A DNA stretch of 64,000 nt from Stomoxys calcitrans (GCF_963082655.1 NC_081555.1:25416776-25480775), one strand, 5' to 3'. Shown: positions 43,246-54,720, counted from the first letter of the stretch. Numbers and translations: made by a program. Notes: generated from the letters alone by a model not told the origin.

Positions 43246-45165
43246 TCCGGACCTGATGGAATGTTTGCGGCGTTACTACAGAAAGAGGCAGACTATCTGG
43301 AGCCCCATCTGGCCAAATTTTTCACAGTGACTAGGACTTGCATAAACTCCGAAAGTCTGGCAGGACGCAAGGGTGGTATTTATACCCAAGCCCGGCAAGG
43401 CAAGTTATGCGCCACCAAAGGCCTACAGACCCATAAGCCTTACGTCCTACTCAAAACCATGCAACGTATTGTGGACACCATGAAAAAGAGTAGGACATCC
43501 AGCGAACTGCTCAAATACAAACAGCATGCCTATGTGAATGCATATGTTGTGCATAAAATATTAGAAGAATCCTTCGATGCCAAAACGTACACCCTGGCGG
43601 TATGCTTTGACATCGAGGAGACGTTTAACAATGTGCGGAACGACACACTGATCCAATCCTTAGACCAGTACCGGGTGGACCCGGTCCTAAGAGACTGGAT
43701 AAACCATATGCTAAGGAACAGGTGGATAAATTGTGTGGCATAAATACAAGGGAGAAAGTGGCACAGGGCACGCGACAGGGGCGCATTTTATCGCCACTCC
43801 TATGGGTGACCACCGTAAATGACCTATAACGGATGCTGACTGAGGAGGGATTTGAACCCATCTGCTACGCAAACGATGTTATAATACTTCTAAGAGGTAA
43901 GGATCCGAACGAGCTATGCAGAAGGGCCGAAAGGGTCTTGCATATGGCATATGACTGGGCTACATCCAGAGCTCTCAATGTTAACCCAGAGAAGACTGAA
44001 ATATGCCCGTTCACGAGGAAGATGAAAGTGGGCCGCATGAAACGCACCACGTTTCCCCAATAAGAATATTTCGATATCTGACAAGGTCAAACTCAGGAAA
44101 CTGAATTGGAAGTGTCACATTCAGTAGCGTAGTTGAGCACTATGTAGGCCCGTCTACAAATAGGGCCTGAATCCGAGGATAGTCCACTGGGTGTACATGA
44201 GCGTGATTAGACCAATACTTACATGCGCCTATTGCGGTTGGGAGCAGCTCATACCATCGCGGTATAATCGAGGCGACGATAGGAAACCTGGAAGGAAGGG
44301 AAGAGGTTAAGGTACGGATACCCGAGATGAACCTTGAAGTCGAGTGCGAGGCACTGCTGCCATCGGCACAGTATTGGATTGACGGAACCCTAGTATTGCC
44401 ATCTGGAATATCATGTTACACGGGCGATCACGGAATACGTAAAGTAGTGTTGTGCTAACGCGAGGACGTCGAGTATGAACATCTTTACCGACAGAAAAAT
44501 TGCCATAAGGGCAATAACAACCAGGACGGTAAGGTCACGAACAGTTTTGCAGTGTAAGAAGGAGATTAACGCCTTCTCTGAGGATGGCAAAATCCGCATT
44601 GTTTGGGTGCCGGGCCATAACGGAGTAGGGGGAAATGAAAGGGCAGACGATTTGGCGATGAAGGCCAGAGGACTACCGTCAATAAACTTGATTAAGCCGA
44701 AGCCTTTCGGGTCGACGCAGCCCAAGTTAAGGGAGTGGGCGACGAATGCGCATGCAACATTAGGATAGCTATGATACCAATAGCAATACCAATAGCGGAC
44801 ACATAGGACTACGAGCTTACTTATTTAAAATCGATACGGCAATTGATAGCTTGTGTAGGCCATGCGGGGAAGATGATGAGACGTTGGAGCATTTCCTTTG
44901 ACATTGCCCGGCTATCGCGTCTAACAGATACCGGCACTTAGGTGGAGATACAATACCAGACATGAATTTATGGGAGTGGTATTGAAAACATTTAAGGATT
45001 TTGTAAGTAACACGGTATTCCTAAATTAAAATTTTCTTTTTAGAGGTTACTTTATAGAGTTTAGAGCGCACAACAAGCCGATTACTGGTTTAGGTGTATG
45101 CCCATAGTGGCATGGGGCGGATTAATATCTGCACCCTCTTTTCAACCTATCCTACAGAAAATTTT
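43246..45165 (+). pseudogene. LOA/Lian-type LINE: RT, RNase H and 3' UTR, inactivated
   Basis: 43246-43743 is one frame: SGPDGMFAALLQKEADYLEP, then KQHAYVNAYVVHKILEES and LAVCFDIEETFNNVRNDTL, the RT block with the first catalytic Asp. After a frameshift come GTRQGRILSPLLW and a new frame (43833-44060) with FEPICYANDVIILLRGKDP. The usual YADD is YAND, so a catalytic Asp is lost. WATSRALNVNPEKTEI follows. 44475-44768 is an RNase H piece: IFTDRKIAIRAITT and IRIVWVPGHNGVGGNERADDLA. About 44800-44990 is a CysHis tail, LCRPCGEDDETLEHFL followed by a stop. The 3' UTR (45050-45165) includes GAGCGCACAACAAGCCGATTAC and GCATGGGGCGGATTAATATC. The 5' half is missing. Same family as 5035-5612 and the tails at 57160-57440. 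Confidence 0.87.
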
Positions 45166-45520
45166 CTAAAAATTTAATGTTTATATCGTTTACGGGAAAT
45201 TCGACTAAAAATTTGGATTTCTTAAAAAGTTTTGTCAAAATTTTATATTCATAAAAATTTTTAAAAATTTTTTTTTCTATGACATTTTTTCTCCATTTGT
45301 CATATCTATGAAAATGTTATTTTTATAAATTTTTTTTGAAAAAATTATTAAATTATAATTAAATTTACATTTTTTTTTTTAATTTTGGCAAAAATTCGAT
45401 GGATTTTTTTTGACACAATTTTATTTTTATATAAAATGTTGTCATAGATTAAATATAAAAAATTTTATGAAAATTTATTTCTTAACAAATTTTGCCAATA
45501 TTCTATTCTCCATTTTTCAA
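45166..45520. repeat. 29-bp AT-rich repeat array, continuation after the LINE
   Basis: Diverged AAAATTTTATNTTTATANAAAATTTT units continue the array seen before 43245. The LINE therefore interrupts, or arose next to, this array. Confidence 0.65.
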
Positions 45521-45524
45521 TTTT

Positions 45525-46060
45525 TTTTACCTGTTAGGGTGAGATCATTAGATTTTACAATTTTGTTAGTTTCTCATTCGAAACAAGCTCAATGATCTGA
45601 GATGCAAATGGAAAAGGAAAGTCAAAGATAGCAACACACACCAACCACTTTGGGACGCGTTTCGTCTCTGGTTAGAAGACAATAGGTGTGATGGCTTCAA
45701 GGGGCGTGCTTTGGTATGTTGTATCTATGACACAATTACCACATTAACCAAGCTCGACAACCCTGCTTATTAGCTGTACTTTTCCCAATGCATGTATTTC
45801 TGTGTAATGACAGACATTCTGTCGGTGGCAAATTACACTTCTTCCGTACTACACATGATTTTGTTTATCTGTTGGAAGTTGTATTGATGGCTTCTAACGC
45901 TAAGACAACGGCAATGGCTCTCGCAGTTGCTCAGTGTACCCAGGTTCGAATCCTGGCCGGGCTCTGCCGAATTTTTCATTTTTCGAGTTTTTTTGCCTGT
46001 AAGGGCGAGATCATTAAATTTTACTATTTTTGTTTGTTTCCCTTTCTATTCGTATAGAAT
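45525..46060 (+). repeat. dispersed repeat with perfect tRNA B box, copy 2
   Basis: Homologous to 39235-39780. It has GGTTCGAATCC (45943-45953), a perfect pol III B box, within CCAGGTTCGAATCCTGG, which can form a T-arm-like stem, followed by CCGGGCTCTGCCGAATTTTTC and a T run that could end pol III transcription. A good A box at the right distance is not obvious (the region reads TCTCGCAGTTGCTCAGTG). TTTACCTGTTAGGGTGAGATCATTAGATTTTAC (about 45528) recurs as TTTGCCTGTAAGGGCGAGATCATTAAATTTTAC (about 45990). The unit of about 465 bp is therefore flanked by direct repeats, as in a tandem dimer or a two-headed element. No protein is encoded. Confidence 0.72.
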
Positions 46061-46077
46061 TTTTTAACGAAATTCAA

Positions 46078-46295
46078 GTTGGAATAGTTGTAAAGCACCA
46101 TGATCCATTTGACATCTCCTTCTGACGATTTTTGAATAAGGAAGGTAAGATTTGATTTGTTTTCTTATGAGACAAGTCGACTTAAAGAGCCCTGTTCAAA
46201 TTCAGATGTGTGCTTTACAACTAACTCAAGTTGGAATGGTTGTAAAGCACCATGATTGATTTGACATCTCCTTCTGATGATTTTTCTTGGTTGAA
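46078..46295. repeat. tandem duplication with a hairpin, period about 152 bp
   Basis: GGAATAGTTGTAAAGCACC at 46081 recurs as GGAATGGTTGTAAAGCACC at 46233. Both are followed by ATTTGACATCTCCTTCTGA. Between them GTGCTTTACAAC (about 46210) and GTTGTAAAGCAC (about 46240) are perfect 12-bp inverted repeats around CTAACTCAAGTTGGAATG. Confidence 0.75.
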
Positions 46296-46449
46296 AATAA
46301 AATCGCGATAAAGGAAATCAGTCAAATGCTTCTAGCAACAAAACACATTTGGTGACTTTTTGAATGTTCTTTTACTATACTATTCTTTGAATAGAAAGCA
46401 TTAAACAATCGTCTAAAGCCGGACAATATCCTGCAATGGAATCTTAATA

Positions 46450-46720
46450 AATCCAGTTGTATCAAAAATTTTGTTTCTTAAATTTTTTTATATATAAAAA
46501 TGTTGGCAAAATTTTACTTTAAGAATATTTTTGGTAAAATTTAATATCCATATAACATTTATTTTCATTTTCTATACAACTTTAATTATAATTTTTTTTT
46601 GCAAAATTTTGATTATATAATTTATTTACAAAATTTCATTTTTTTAGAAACGTTTGTTTATTAGTTTTTCTTAAAAAATGTTAAAATTTTATTTCTATAG
46701 AAAATTTTACATGCAGTAAA
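46450..46720. repeat. 29-bp AT-rich repeat array, right end
   Basis: The last diverged units of the AAAATTTTATTTCTATAG type. They end at AAAATTTTACATGCAG near 46715. Confidence 0.6.
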
Positions 46721-47540
46721 ATGTGGTATGGTTTCTATTAATACTCACATATATTATTAAAAGTATGTTTCCCGTTCAACGTTTTTCTTAATCTCCGCAG
46801 TTTTGACTTTCGTTATATTTTACTAATAATTTATGATTGCACAAATATTTTGTTTCTTTTATTAATTTTTAAAGATACTTTTTAATTTCATTTGTTATAA
46901 CGACGGCGATGAATACTTTCGAAAAGAGTTTTGGTGTATTTTATTTTTGTATTTTGGGTTCATTTAACACTACCCTTTTTTCTAATCTCATTGAAGTTGG
47001 ATTTCAAACGATATTCGACGTCCGAAGGAAATTAGCCTAAATTATTTACATTATTTCAAATTATTATAAACCGAACTTTATAGCGAAATTGTTGATGACT
47101 TGTTGTTTATTTGCTTTCTCTCTATTTTAATTATTTCTTTGTAGCAGGCCACAACAAACAAATTAGTTCCGCCGTTAAGCTTTAGCATGAGAAAAATGCA
47201 AATTAATTTATTTTACTCAGCTTTTGTAAATCTGTAAACATAAAGAGAAAAGATAAATAAATTATTAGAACGAATAATCAAACATGTTTTGTTGTCATTA
47301 TAAAACAACAATAAATATGATGAGCAATGTGTTTGAATGTGAGGCATTTTAAATCGATGAGTTTGAGAGAGTTCATAAAGCTATCGTTGAGTGAGTGTGT
47401 GAGAGAGAGAATGTAGGAATTTCGTGTTGAGTACTACAACCGTTTTGCAAGTGTCATTTATTTAAAACATAAAGAAACCTAACCACCAAAAAGATGTGAC
47501 AAGACTGCAACTTCGAAAAAAAGGAAATGCAAAAATGACA
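46721..47540. other. non-coding sequence, no recognised gene
   Basis: AT-rich upstream sequence with a GTGAGTGTGTGAGAGAGAG run near 47390-47410. Nothing else is recognised. Confidence 0.45.
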
Positions 47541-47541
47541 T

Positions 47542-48350
47542 CTTATTGTATATATAAAATTCAATTTGTGTTGTTTGTCGGTTTGTTTATTTGTTCCGTA
47601 TAGACTCAAAAACGGCTGAACCGATTACTTTGAAATTTTCACAGATTGTTGTATTTTGGTCTGGAAGAAAACATAGGCTATATAATTTTTTTGATATCGG
47701 GAGGGGGACGGACCCTCCCCCATACCCCAAAAGTACTACCCAAAAATAAAAGTGGACCGATCGGGACAATATGGGATTCAAATGAAAGGTATATAAGAGC
47801 AGAGTACGAATTTCATAATAAAAGTTGGGTACCTGAGGGTACTTGGGGGTACAAACCCCTTAAAATAGGTTTATTTGACGATCATGACAATATGGGACTC
47901 AAATGAAAGGTATTCAGAAGTAGATTGCGAATATGGTCGGAAAGTAGGAATAGGCTTTACAATTTATGATTAACGGAAGGGAGTGGACCCTCCACTGTTA
48001 CCCCAAAAACACCATCCAAAATTAAAAGTGCACCGATACGTATAATATGGGTATTAAATGAAAAGTATGAGGGAGTAGATAACGAATCTGGCATACAAAT
48101 TCATGTCCAAGTATAAGGGGTCACCCCAACCCCAAAAAAACGCCCAAAATGTACACATTAGCCAATCACGTATATATGGGACTCGGTTTGTTTGTTCCGT
48201 ACAGGCTGAAAAACGGCAGAACCGATTTTCTCTAAATTTTCGCATATTGTGTACGGTATCGGAAGGGTGACGGACCCTCCCCCTTATGCCAAAAACACAA
48301 CTCAAAATCAAAAGTGGACCTATCGGGACAAAAAAAGAGCGTTTGTGAAT
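47542..48350 (+). repeat. second copy of the 6600-type element
   Basis: Head: TCTTATTGTATATATAAAATTC, TTGTTTGTCGGTTTGTTTATTTG, TTCCGTATAGACTCAAAAACG, GGCTGAACCGATTACTTTG. Then GATATCGGGAGGGGGACGG and CCCTCCCCCATACCCC, and units with GGGATTCAAATGAAAGGTAT at about 47770 and 47895. The head restarts at about 48185 (GGTTTGTTTGTTCCGTACAGGCTGAAAAACGG), so two heads occur in tandem. No protein is encoded. Helitron relationship is possible but unproven. Confidence 0.65.
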
Positions 48351-49260
48351 GCGGAGAGAGGCTTCGTATTTTGCGATTTACGATGGCGGTTATCATTGGA
48401 TTTTCTATTTGATGCATGACTTGTATTGATGGCAAAATTAGAAACACATTAGCGTTGTCCCGCAAATAAATACAAGGAATTTCCTCTTCTCTTTCTTAAA
48501 AAAAATCACCACCACTGAAAAATGCATTCTTTTTAGTTTTTCCTAACAACAGCGCGAGTTTTAAACATTCGCTTGTATTTGTTTTTTACATATTGTGCCA
48601 ATTGTTCAGAATAGTGAAAACTACTTTTCTGTTCTTTTATCTGTTTTAGCGTTTTTCTTTGCCAAGTGTACGTTTTTTTCTTAACTGTAGATCTGGCCGC
48701 TCTTTCTCTCACTCACAAAACGTAAGCTCATGCGAATAATTTTATACTAGATAGTGATACAGGTCCTTACGTTTCGTAAGTGAAAAATGTGACCAGGTAT
48801 ACAGTTAAAAAAAACCTACATTTGGTAAGGAAAATCACTAAAAAACGTAAAAAACAGACAAGTAGTATTCACAAAATCCGCAATAAATTATTCACATGTC
48901 TCTTTTTTTTGGCTCAAGGACAAACAGTATTGATTTAAAAAAATCGGTTCAAATTTAGATATGTTCCCATCAAAACTTGTTTCAAATTTCATCAAAATAT
49001 GTTCAGTTTTTTATTTCTTTAGCTCAAGAAAGCCAAATGCAAGTGAACTATTTTGATACTTGTCTTCGTATAATTGATGCCAATACACCCATAGCGATAC
49101 TCGATTTCAAAGTAAATTGCTTATGTCTTATTTTGCACTGCCACTCACCCGATTAGCTGTTTGCCTGATCGCTTTCGAGTAAATAGAAGCAATAGACCTG
49201 GTGGGACAGGCAGTACATTTTTAATTTTTCTTTTTCTAACACTCTAACACCCCGGCTCTA
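48351..49260. other. non-coding sequence, no recognised gene
   Basis: AT-rich sequence. No transposon ends or conserved proteins are recognised. Confidence 0.45.
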
Positions 49261-49269
49261 ATCATTTCA

Positions 49270-49650
49270 AATTTCAAAAAGTTATCTCAAGCCGTTCTCA
49301 AACGGCAGATTTTTCTCAATTCTATCCCACTGTGCGATGTAGTATCTGACTAAGACCCTTTTCCTGTACCTAAACACTCTTGCAGTTTCCGATGTCTGGA
49401 AAATGGACAGAGTGATCACGTTACTGACGCCAAGAGAGAATCGTTCAAACTGATTTCCCCTCTCTCGCCAATAGATTAGACACTTTGGCGGCAGATGTAG
49501 CTACCTAAATTCCTTCTATGCTAGGATTAATGCCACCATTCCAACTAGGGACCACACGCCGCATGTTCCACTGCCCAACCAATCCATCTCAACTAACTAC
49601 CAGATCAGAGTAGAACTTAGATGGGCAACAACATACAACCGCAAATAAAT
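49270..49650 (+). pseudogene. Jockey-superfamily LINE RT fragment
   Basis: FLYLNTLAVSDVWKMDRVITLL (shown in part) matches the conserved LNTxxVPDVWKxxRVIPLLKPGK block before the RT domain. It has the same layout as at 62690-62780 (LSLNTLIVPDIWKM). Later pieces in another frame (FYARINATIPTRDHTPHVP, QIRVELRWATTYNR) may come from the part near the ORF end. Broken and lacking catalytic blocks. Confidence 0.6.
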
Positions 49651-49707
49651 TCCTTTGACATAGGAAAAAGGAGCAGAGACATAGGAAAAAGGAACAGAAG
49701 CACGCAG

Positions 49708-49805
49708 ATAGTTGTTGTTGTTGGAGCAGTGTGTTGTACTCTGAGGCGGTAGCCCTTGCCGACGAAGGATCTCAACGGATCAATCCGGTACGTACAATGG
49801 GATTG
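49708..49805 (-). repeat. short tail repeat, third copy
   Basis: The reverse strand of the 6740-6845 repeat: GTTGTTGTTGTTGGAGCAG, GTGTTGTACTCTGAGGCGG, AGCCCTTGCCGACGA, CCGGTACGTACAATGGGATTG. Confidence 0.65.
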
Positions 49806-49809
49806 ACGC

Positions 49810-51600
49810 AATTAGTGTAAACAACTCGTCTGCCTTCATTCGATCGACGCATTGTTGTTATTTCACATAGCATTGTTGTTATTAAGCACTTGGTTAATTC
49901 GTCGGGATTTACTACCCCTCATAAAAACTTTATTTATTATTTTCAACTATGTTAGTGTGCCCATCACTGCTCTAGACCGTAGATGACAACAACTCACAAC
50001 CGCAAAACCGCCCGCGGGCAATAGCGAACAGTGACAAACGTACAGGGTAAGCAACTTCGTGTAGCTTCGTTCAGTTGGCGTAATATTGTTATTGTAAAAG
50101 TTCATCGCTCGAGTTTTATTGCCCATCATGCAATCACAATACAGCATTTGCAACTGTGTTATTGTGCCCATCACCGCTCTAGACGTTCTCCATCCATGTT
50201 GCAGAGTTCATACTGCTTTTACAGTTACACAATGCCATAGAGTCCCTTTCTTTGTGATTCATTAAACATTATTCACTTTTGCCCAAACACCCTGTGCTAT
50301 TATGTATATGATTTATAATATTCAAAGTTACTAATTTATTTGTTGTTCTGCCAAAAATGTATGAAATTGTTAAATCAGCTGATACCGAATTCCAATGTAC
50401 AGCTAAAACAATGTTAGACATAGTGACGCTATAGAAATGTTGGCAGGGAGTCTAAACGATTGGCACAAACACTATTGGATGATATTTGTATGTGGCTAGC
50501 TACAACATTTGCAGCATTTGTTTTGCATTTGGGGGTTTTTTTTCATTCCTTCAATATTTTGTTGGCAACTGTTGACTGACATTTGGTAGAATTCCTAAAA
50601 ATAAAATCTAAAAAAAAAAACAAAAGTGTTTTATACAAGACAAACTGCGAGAGAGAGTGTCGAGGTGGTTTTTTTCTGGCTTTGATTTTCTTTTTTTGTT
50701 TGCATTTTTATTGGCATAAGGAAGCACAATATGAATGCTTTACATTTGCTTCAATTATGCATAGTATAATTTTAGGCGCAGCATATAAATCACTTTTACT
50801 ACCAGTTTCGCCGGTTGTGAGCAGTGGCATTGTTGGTTTCGTTTTCTTTTCTTTTTTTTATAACAGAAAGGTGTAATAATTTACCCTTATTACACAATGT
50901 ACAGGAAAAGTTTTTCCATCTGCCATGTTAGAGGGCACCTCCCATGAGAAGAAAGTAAACGAAAGTGTTATGCCAATACCCAAAAATATTGAAAAAAATC
51001 ATTATGTGTATAAACATTGAAACTTCTTGACCTTTTCATGTATTTTCACAGGTTGAGTAATTCTTAACTATAGCAACAATTTCCAAGTTCTCGAATTAAT
51101 TGCTTTATAATACATGGAACTTTTGTTCCCGTTTAAACAAGGGATTGGAAGGAAGTCTCTAACACGCAACAGACCAAACCAGGTTGCACCGCTTGTTAAG
51201 TTTGTGTCATGCGATTAGGTGATTACAATTATTTTACTTTGATTGGATTATGGAAGAGATGAAATATTTTGTTAGACAGATGTTGTTATTTAAAAAAACC
51301 AAGTTCAAGTCTCTAGCGCCAGTTGCCATCTACTAGATGATATTTGGGATGGTTGCTGCCACATTAGCCCAGTAGGTACTGCAGAGATAACACATAATTG
51401 TGTCTTCGTATAGGAAAGATATTTTCTCCTCAAGGAGGTTGTGTACATGAAAATTGAGAAGACATCCTGTAGCAGTTCGTACATCATTTTGCCAGGTCTG
51501 TATTTAACTTCATTGTAAGAAACTAGCCAGTCCAAACTGGCGTTGCATAGTTAACTTTGGACTGGCCATTTTTCTCCAAAGAGTAAACAAAAGGACTAAA
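49810..51600. other. non-coding sequence, no recognised gene
   Basis: Mostly AT-rich and low-repeat. A short phrase recurs at about 49950-49985 and 50155-50185 (GTGCCCATCACNGCTCTAGAC), each in a similar context (TGTTAGTGTGCCC, TGTTATTGTGCCC), suggesting a local duplication of about 210 bp. No gene is recognised. Confidence 0.4.
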
Positions 51601-51606
51601 GTTGTA

Positions 51607-51761
51607 CAGAGTTTAGTATTACCGCCGTTAACGCTAAATGACAAGGTGCAAGTCTTGTTCAGAACCCCTGAGGGGAAACCTTAGCTGAAAAATTTTTTTG
51701 ATGTTCTGAACAAGACTTGCACCTTGTCATTTAGCGTTAACGGCGGTAATACTAAACTCTG
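51607..51761. repeat. perfect 59-bp inverted repeat built from a SINE head
   Basis: The left arm 51607-51665 and right arm 51703-51761 are exact reverse complements over 59 bp, separated by a 37-bp loop. The right arm plus loop aligns, with divergence, to the minus-strand SINE: loop AGGGGAAACCTTAGCTGAAAAATTTT against AAGGGGATAACCACCGCTGAAAATTTT in the family. The arm resembles the tRNA-derived head (CAGAGTTTAGTAT for the A-box side). Arms identical to each other but diverged from the family point to a later inverted duplication, gene conversion, or an assembly or cloning foldback. Confidence 0.9.
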
Positions 51762-51789
51762 GTAAAATTTCTAAGGTATTCGGGTATAC

Positions 51790-51990
51790 TACAATTGAAC
51801 GTCCTGGCAAGGGATAGCTGTGAGCACCATACAGGCTGGAACTTTGTGTAGTTACGGTGGCACCGGCTCTTGTTTAAGTACTGAGTGCCTATGACGCTCG
51901 ATACAACAAGGCAAGATTCGGTCATATACACCGGAACGAGCTTCCTCACCTATAAGAGCTTGACGAGGATCGCCACCTCTACAACATCAA
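51790..51990 (+). mobile_element. solo 3' tail of the R1-type LINE family, internally deleted
   Basis: GTCCTGGCAAGGGATAGCTG, GAGCACCATACAGGCTGGAAC, then a jump to GGTGGCACCGGCTCTTG, TTTAAGTACTGAGTGCCTATG, CCTCACCTATAAGAGCTTGACGAGG and ATCGCCACCTCTACAACATC. The middle of the tail is deleted relative to 36480-36735 and 32750-33135. Confidence 0.7.
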
Positions 51991-52690
51991 TAAAAATTGC
52001 ACGCGCAATTTAGATACATGAGTCCATGAGTCTAAACCACGCAGATTTAAATTGGACATTCCCAATGTTGGGATAGTAATGCTTATTCTATTTATAATCA
52101 TCATCTGATGATTGCACAAATCTCACACAGGGGACAAAGATTAAAAACAAACGAATTCATATCAATCCCCCACTAAGACAGGTCAGACAAGATCTACATA
52201 AGAGATCCGAGGAGATAAAACGGAATATCTACTTCAGCAAACTTTACGCAAGGCTATGTTATGGTAGGTGTAATGGGTAGGTCACCAACTGGTGAGTTCA
52301 CTTGAAACTTTTTATTACCAACCGAAGAAAGATTGGAGAAAATTAAATTGGCATAGAGTCTTTAACATATCCTTATACCATGGTGTTTGGTTGATTCCTC
52401 TATAGTAATACGAACCTCGTTCATCGAGTGTTAAGGAAGCTATCTGGATGGACTAGAGTCAACGCCCCTTGTATTTAGAACGAGCAGAAACTTTCCACTA
52501 GAAGACGAAAGCAACTTTTTCAAGGACCTGTCCTTAATGGATTGTAGGTACCGAGGTATTGTTAACCAGAAACTAACCGAAGACGGAACTTGATGGAAAG
52601 TCTTAAAAACGAAACTGAAAGCGTTTGCTGCTTTCGCAACTAATTTCGGGGCAATACACTGTATGTTTACGGCAAACGTTCGCCCGATGC
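51991..52690. other. no intact gene; possibly degraded LINE sequence
   Basis: GC content rises relative to the intron, and frames are broken every few dozen codons. It directly precedes LINE-like segments, so it may be decayed LINE. No conserved block was recognised to prove this. Confidence 0.3.
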
Positions 52691-52984
52691 TCACGAATGC
52701 ATGTCTGATGTCGAGCTGAATTAGTAAAGGATACCGCGGCAGTGCTGATCTGTAAAATAAGAGGGAATGACCCGAGAGAGCTGAATGAAATGCTCGATCT
52801 TAGGCTTTCGCACCTTATGTAGAGTGTGTGTCAACGAAGATCGCCTAAGACTGAGGGATTCAGAAACCAGGAGTTCCTCAAACTTTGAATATTGTTCTGC
52901 TCTGTTGCGCAATGACGAAGCGACGTGGCGCCATACAAGGAGCAGGGGCAAACTTCTCGCATATCAATGAGAGCTGTCCGATTC

Positions 52985-53142
52985 ACGTTTTAAACTTAAT
53001 GAAAAGGGGCTTCCTTTTTATAGCCGAGTCCGAACGAGACCTCTCTTTGGGAGAAGTTTTAACATTGAGGTGAGTTAACAAAAGTTATCAGCATTAGAAG
53101 GGCATACCCACCGCTAAAAATGGTTTCTGATCTTCTCGCCAG
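52985..53142 (-). mobile_element. tRNA-derived SINE fragment within the RNase H repeats
   Basis: TTTTTATAGCCGAGTCCGAACG, CCTCTCTTTGGGAGAAGTTTTAACATTG, GCATTAGAAGGGCATACCCACCGCT, TTCTGATCTTCTCGCCAGG. It ends exactly where the B box should begin. 5' head missing. Confidence 0.75.
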
Positions 53143-54195
53143 GGACTATTTACTAGGAGGGAAAAAGATCTCTCGGCTGAAGGTGACTCGCCTTTCCCTG
53201 GACCTTCTGTTTACACGGATGGGTCTAATTCAGATGGGGGCATCGCAGCAAGAGGATTCATAGAGTTATTCGGAATCAGGGAACCATATAGGACGGATGC
53301 TGCGCTCTTCAGGCGGGAGTCTCTTCAGTGGAAATGGTATTAGAATCGATTTCGATGCGGAAACTACTGCCCGAGTGGATCCTTACGATATGGGTAGACA
53401 GTTAGACGCGGCTTAAGGCATCGCGCCGTGATAGGTAGAGACTGTTTAGAAGATTCAAGAAGATTCTTCGAAGCATGGAGAAGAGAGTCAGGCTCATCAG
53501 GTCCCGGACGTGAGGGAGTCAGGAACCAGGCGTTCCTCAAACCACGGCTGCTGGGATTTAGGGGCATGCTTTATGTAGCGCGATAGATTATTTATCAGAA
53601 GAGTCCTTCTTCTTGACAGGTTGGATGTCGTATTTCCGAAAAGGGATTTCTTTTTTTCCCCCTTAATATGGGGCCTAAATTGGATGGGGGTACCGGACCA
53701 GAAGTTGTCATTGAGTTCCACGGTATCAGAGAATTTTATCAGCATCTGGACAAGTGTTGCGCCTTTCAGGCGGAAGTCTCTGCGATTCCCAAGGCATCAG
53801 AGTCGATTCCGATGCGGAAAAACTGCCCGATCGGACCGTCACGATATACATTGGTGGAAAGTTAGGCGGCGCTTAAGGCTCTAGCGTCGGACCATGAGAG
53901 TTCGAAACTGGTTAGAGGATGCAAGAAGCTTCTTCGAAACATGGAGATGGGTGTCACACTCTGCTGGGTCCTGGGTCTGAAGAAGTCAGACCTCAAACTT
54001 TCGACTTTCTTCTGTTCTGCTGAAAGATGCTAATTTGACGGGGTGGCATGCTATATTTAGCACGATAAATTATTTTACAGGTTTCTAGTGGACGTCGTCT
54101 TCCCGAAAATGAAATTCTGGGATATTGGATGGCGGCACCGGAGCAGACGTTTTCATTGAGTTCCTCGGAATCAGAGAAATATATATATCTAATGT

Positions 54196-54292
54196 CTCTG
54201 AAAATATTTTCTAATTTTCTCGCCTGAATTCGAACCCGGACATTCAGCATCTTAAACGGACAAGCTAAACTCTACGCCAAGGTGGCAGTTTA
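54196..54292 (-). mobile_element. tRNA-derived SINE head fragment
   Basis: On the minus strand it has the A-box side, TAGAGTTTAGCTTGTCCG, then the B box GGGTTCGAATTC and AGAAAATTAG. The body is absent. It joins the RNase H unit directly. Confidence 0.7.
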
Positions 54293-54619
54293 GCACCTTT
54301 TACAGTGCATTTTACAGGCCTGAATTGGCTGACTGGACGATGCTCTCAGCGGCGACAGTTTCTCCGTGGTCCGCCTAGTTTCTTAAGTTTGAGTAGGTGG
54401 CAACGAAAATCGGTCCCAAAACTGCGGTTGTCGGGGAGCTGGCAATGTGACGCGGATGGATAACTTATCAGGAGTGAACTTCCTAGTTGACGGGCTTGAT
54501 GTCGTTTTACCGAAAAAAATATAACTGGGCTGAGGATACCCATACACAGATGGGTCTTTATTGGATGGGATCAACGGGGTAAGAGTTTTCATTGAATTTC
54601 TTCCGAAACGTGACTTAAA

Positions 54620-54720
54620 AGCTCACAAAGCTAACATTAGGAGGGTATAAATACCACTGACAATATTTTCTGACGTTCTCGTTAGGATTGAAAACCAGGC
54701 ATTCAGCGTTCGAGTGAGAT
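54620..54720 (-). mobile_element. tRNA-derived SINE fragment
   Basis: CTAACATTAGGAGGGTATAAATACCACTG, TATTTTCTGACGTTCTCG, AGGATTGAAAACCAGGCATTCAGCG. A decayed copy with a mutated B box. It again sits at the end of an RNase H unit. Confidence 0.65.

Larger units (their letters stand above)
52690..54620 (+). pseudogene. tandemly repeated RNase H-like LINE segments, units about 420-460 bp
   Basis: Near 52730-52800 a frame reads ICKIRGNDPRELNEMLDLRLS, as after a LINE YADD block. From 53160 three to four head-to-tail units follow. Unit signatures: VYTDGSNSDGGI (53210, RNase H start), GIRE and a FQAEVSAIPKASES-like block (about 53265-53330, 53715-53810), and LLRNMEMGVTLCWVPG (about 53930-53980). 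A further TDGSLLDGI occurs near 54545-54575. The start of the FIEF/VIEFHGIRE block recurs at about 53260, 53713, 54160 and 54583. Every unit has stops. The source is a Jockey/I-type LINE with an RNase H domain. Tandem repetition of one internal domain is unusual for LINEs. Confidence 0.7.

Noticed and set aside
45905..45970. A functional tRNA gene
   Set aside because: The B box is perfect but no proper A box, anticodon arm or acceptor stem could be placed, and the sequence is part of a dispersed repeat.
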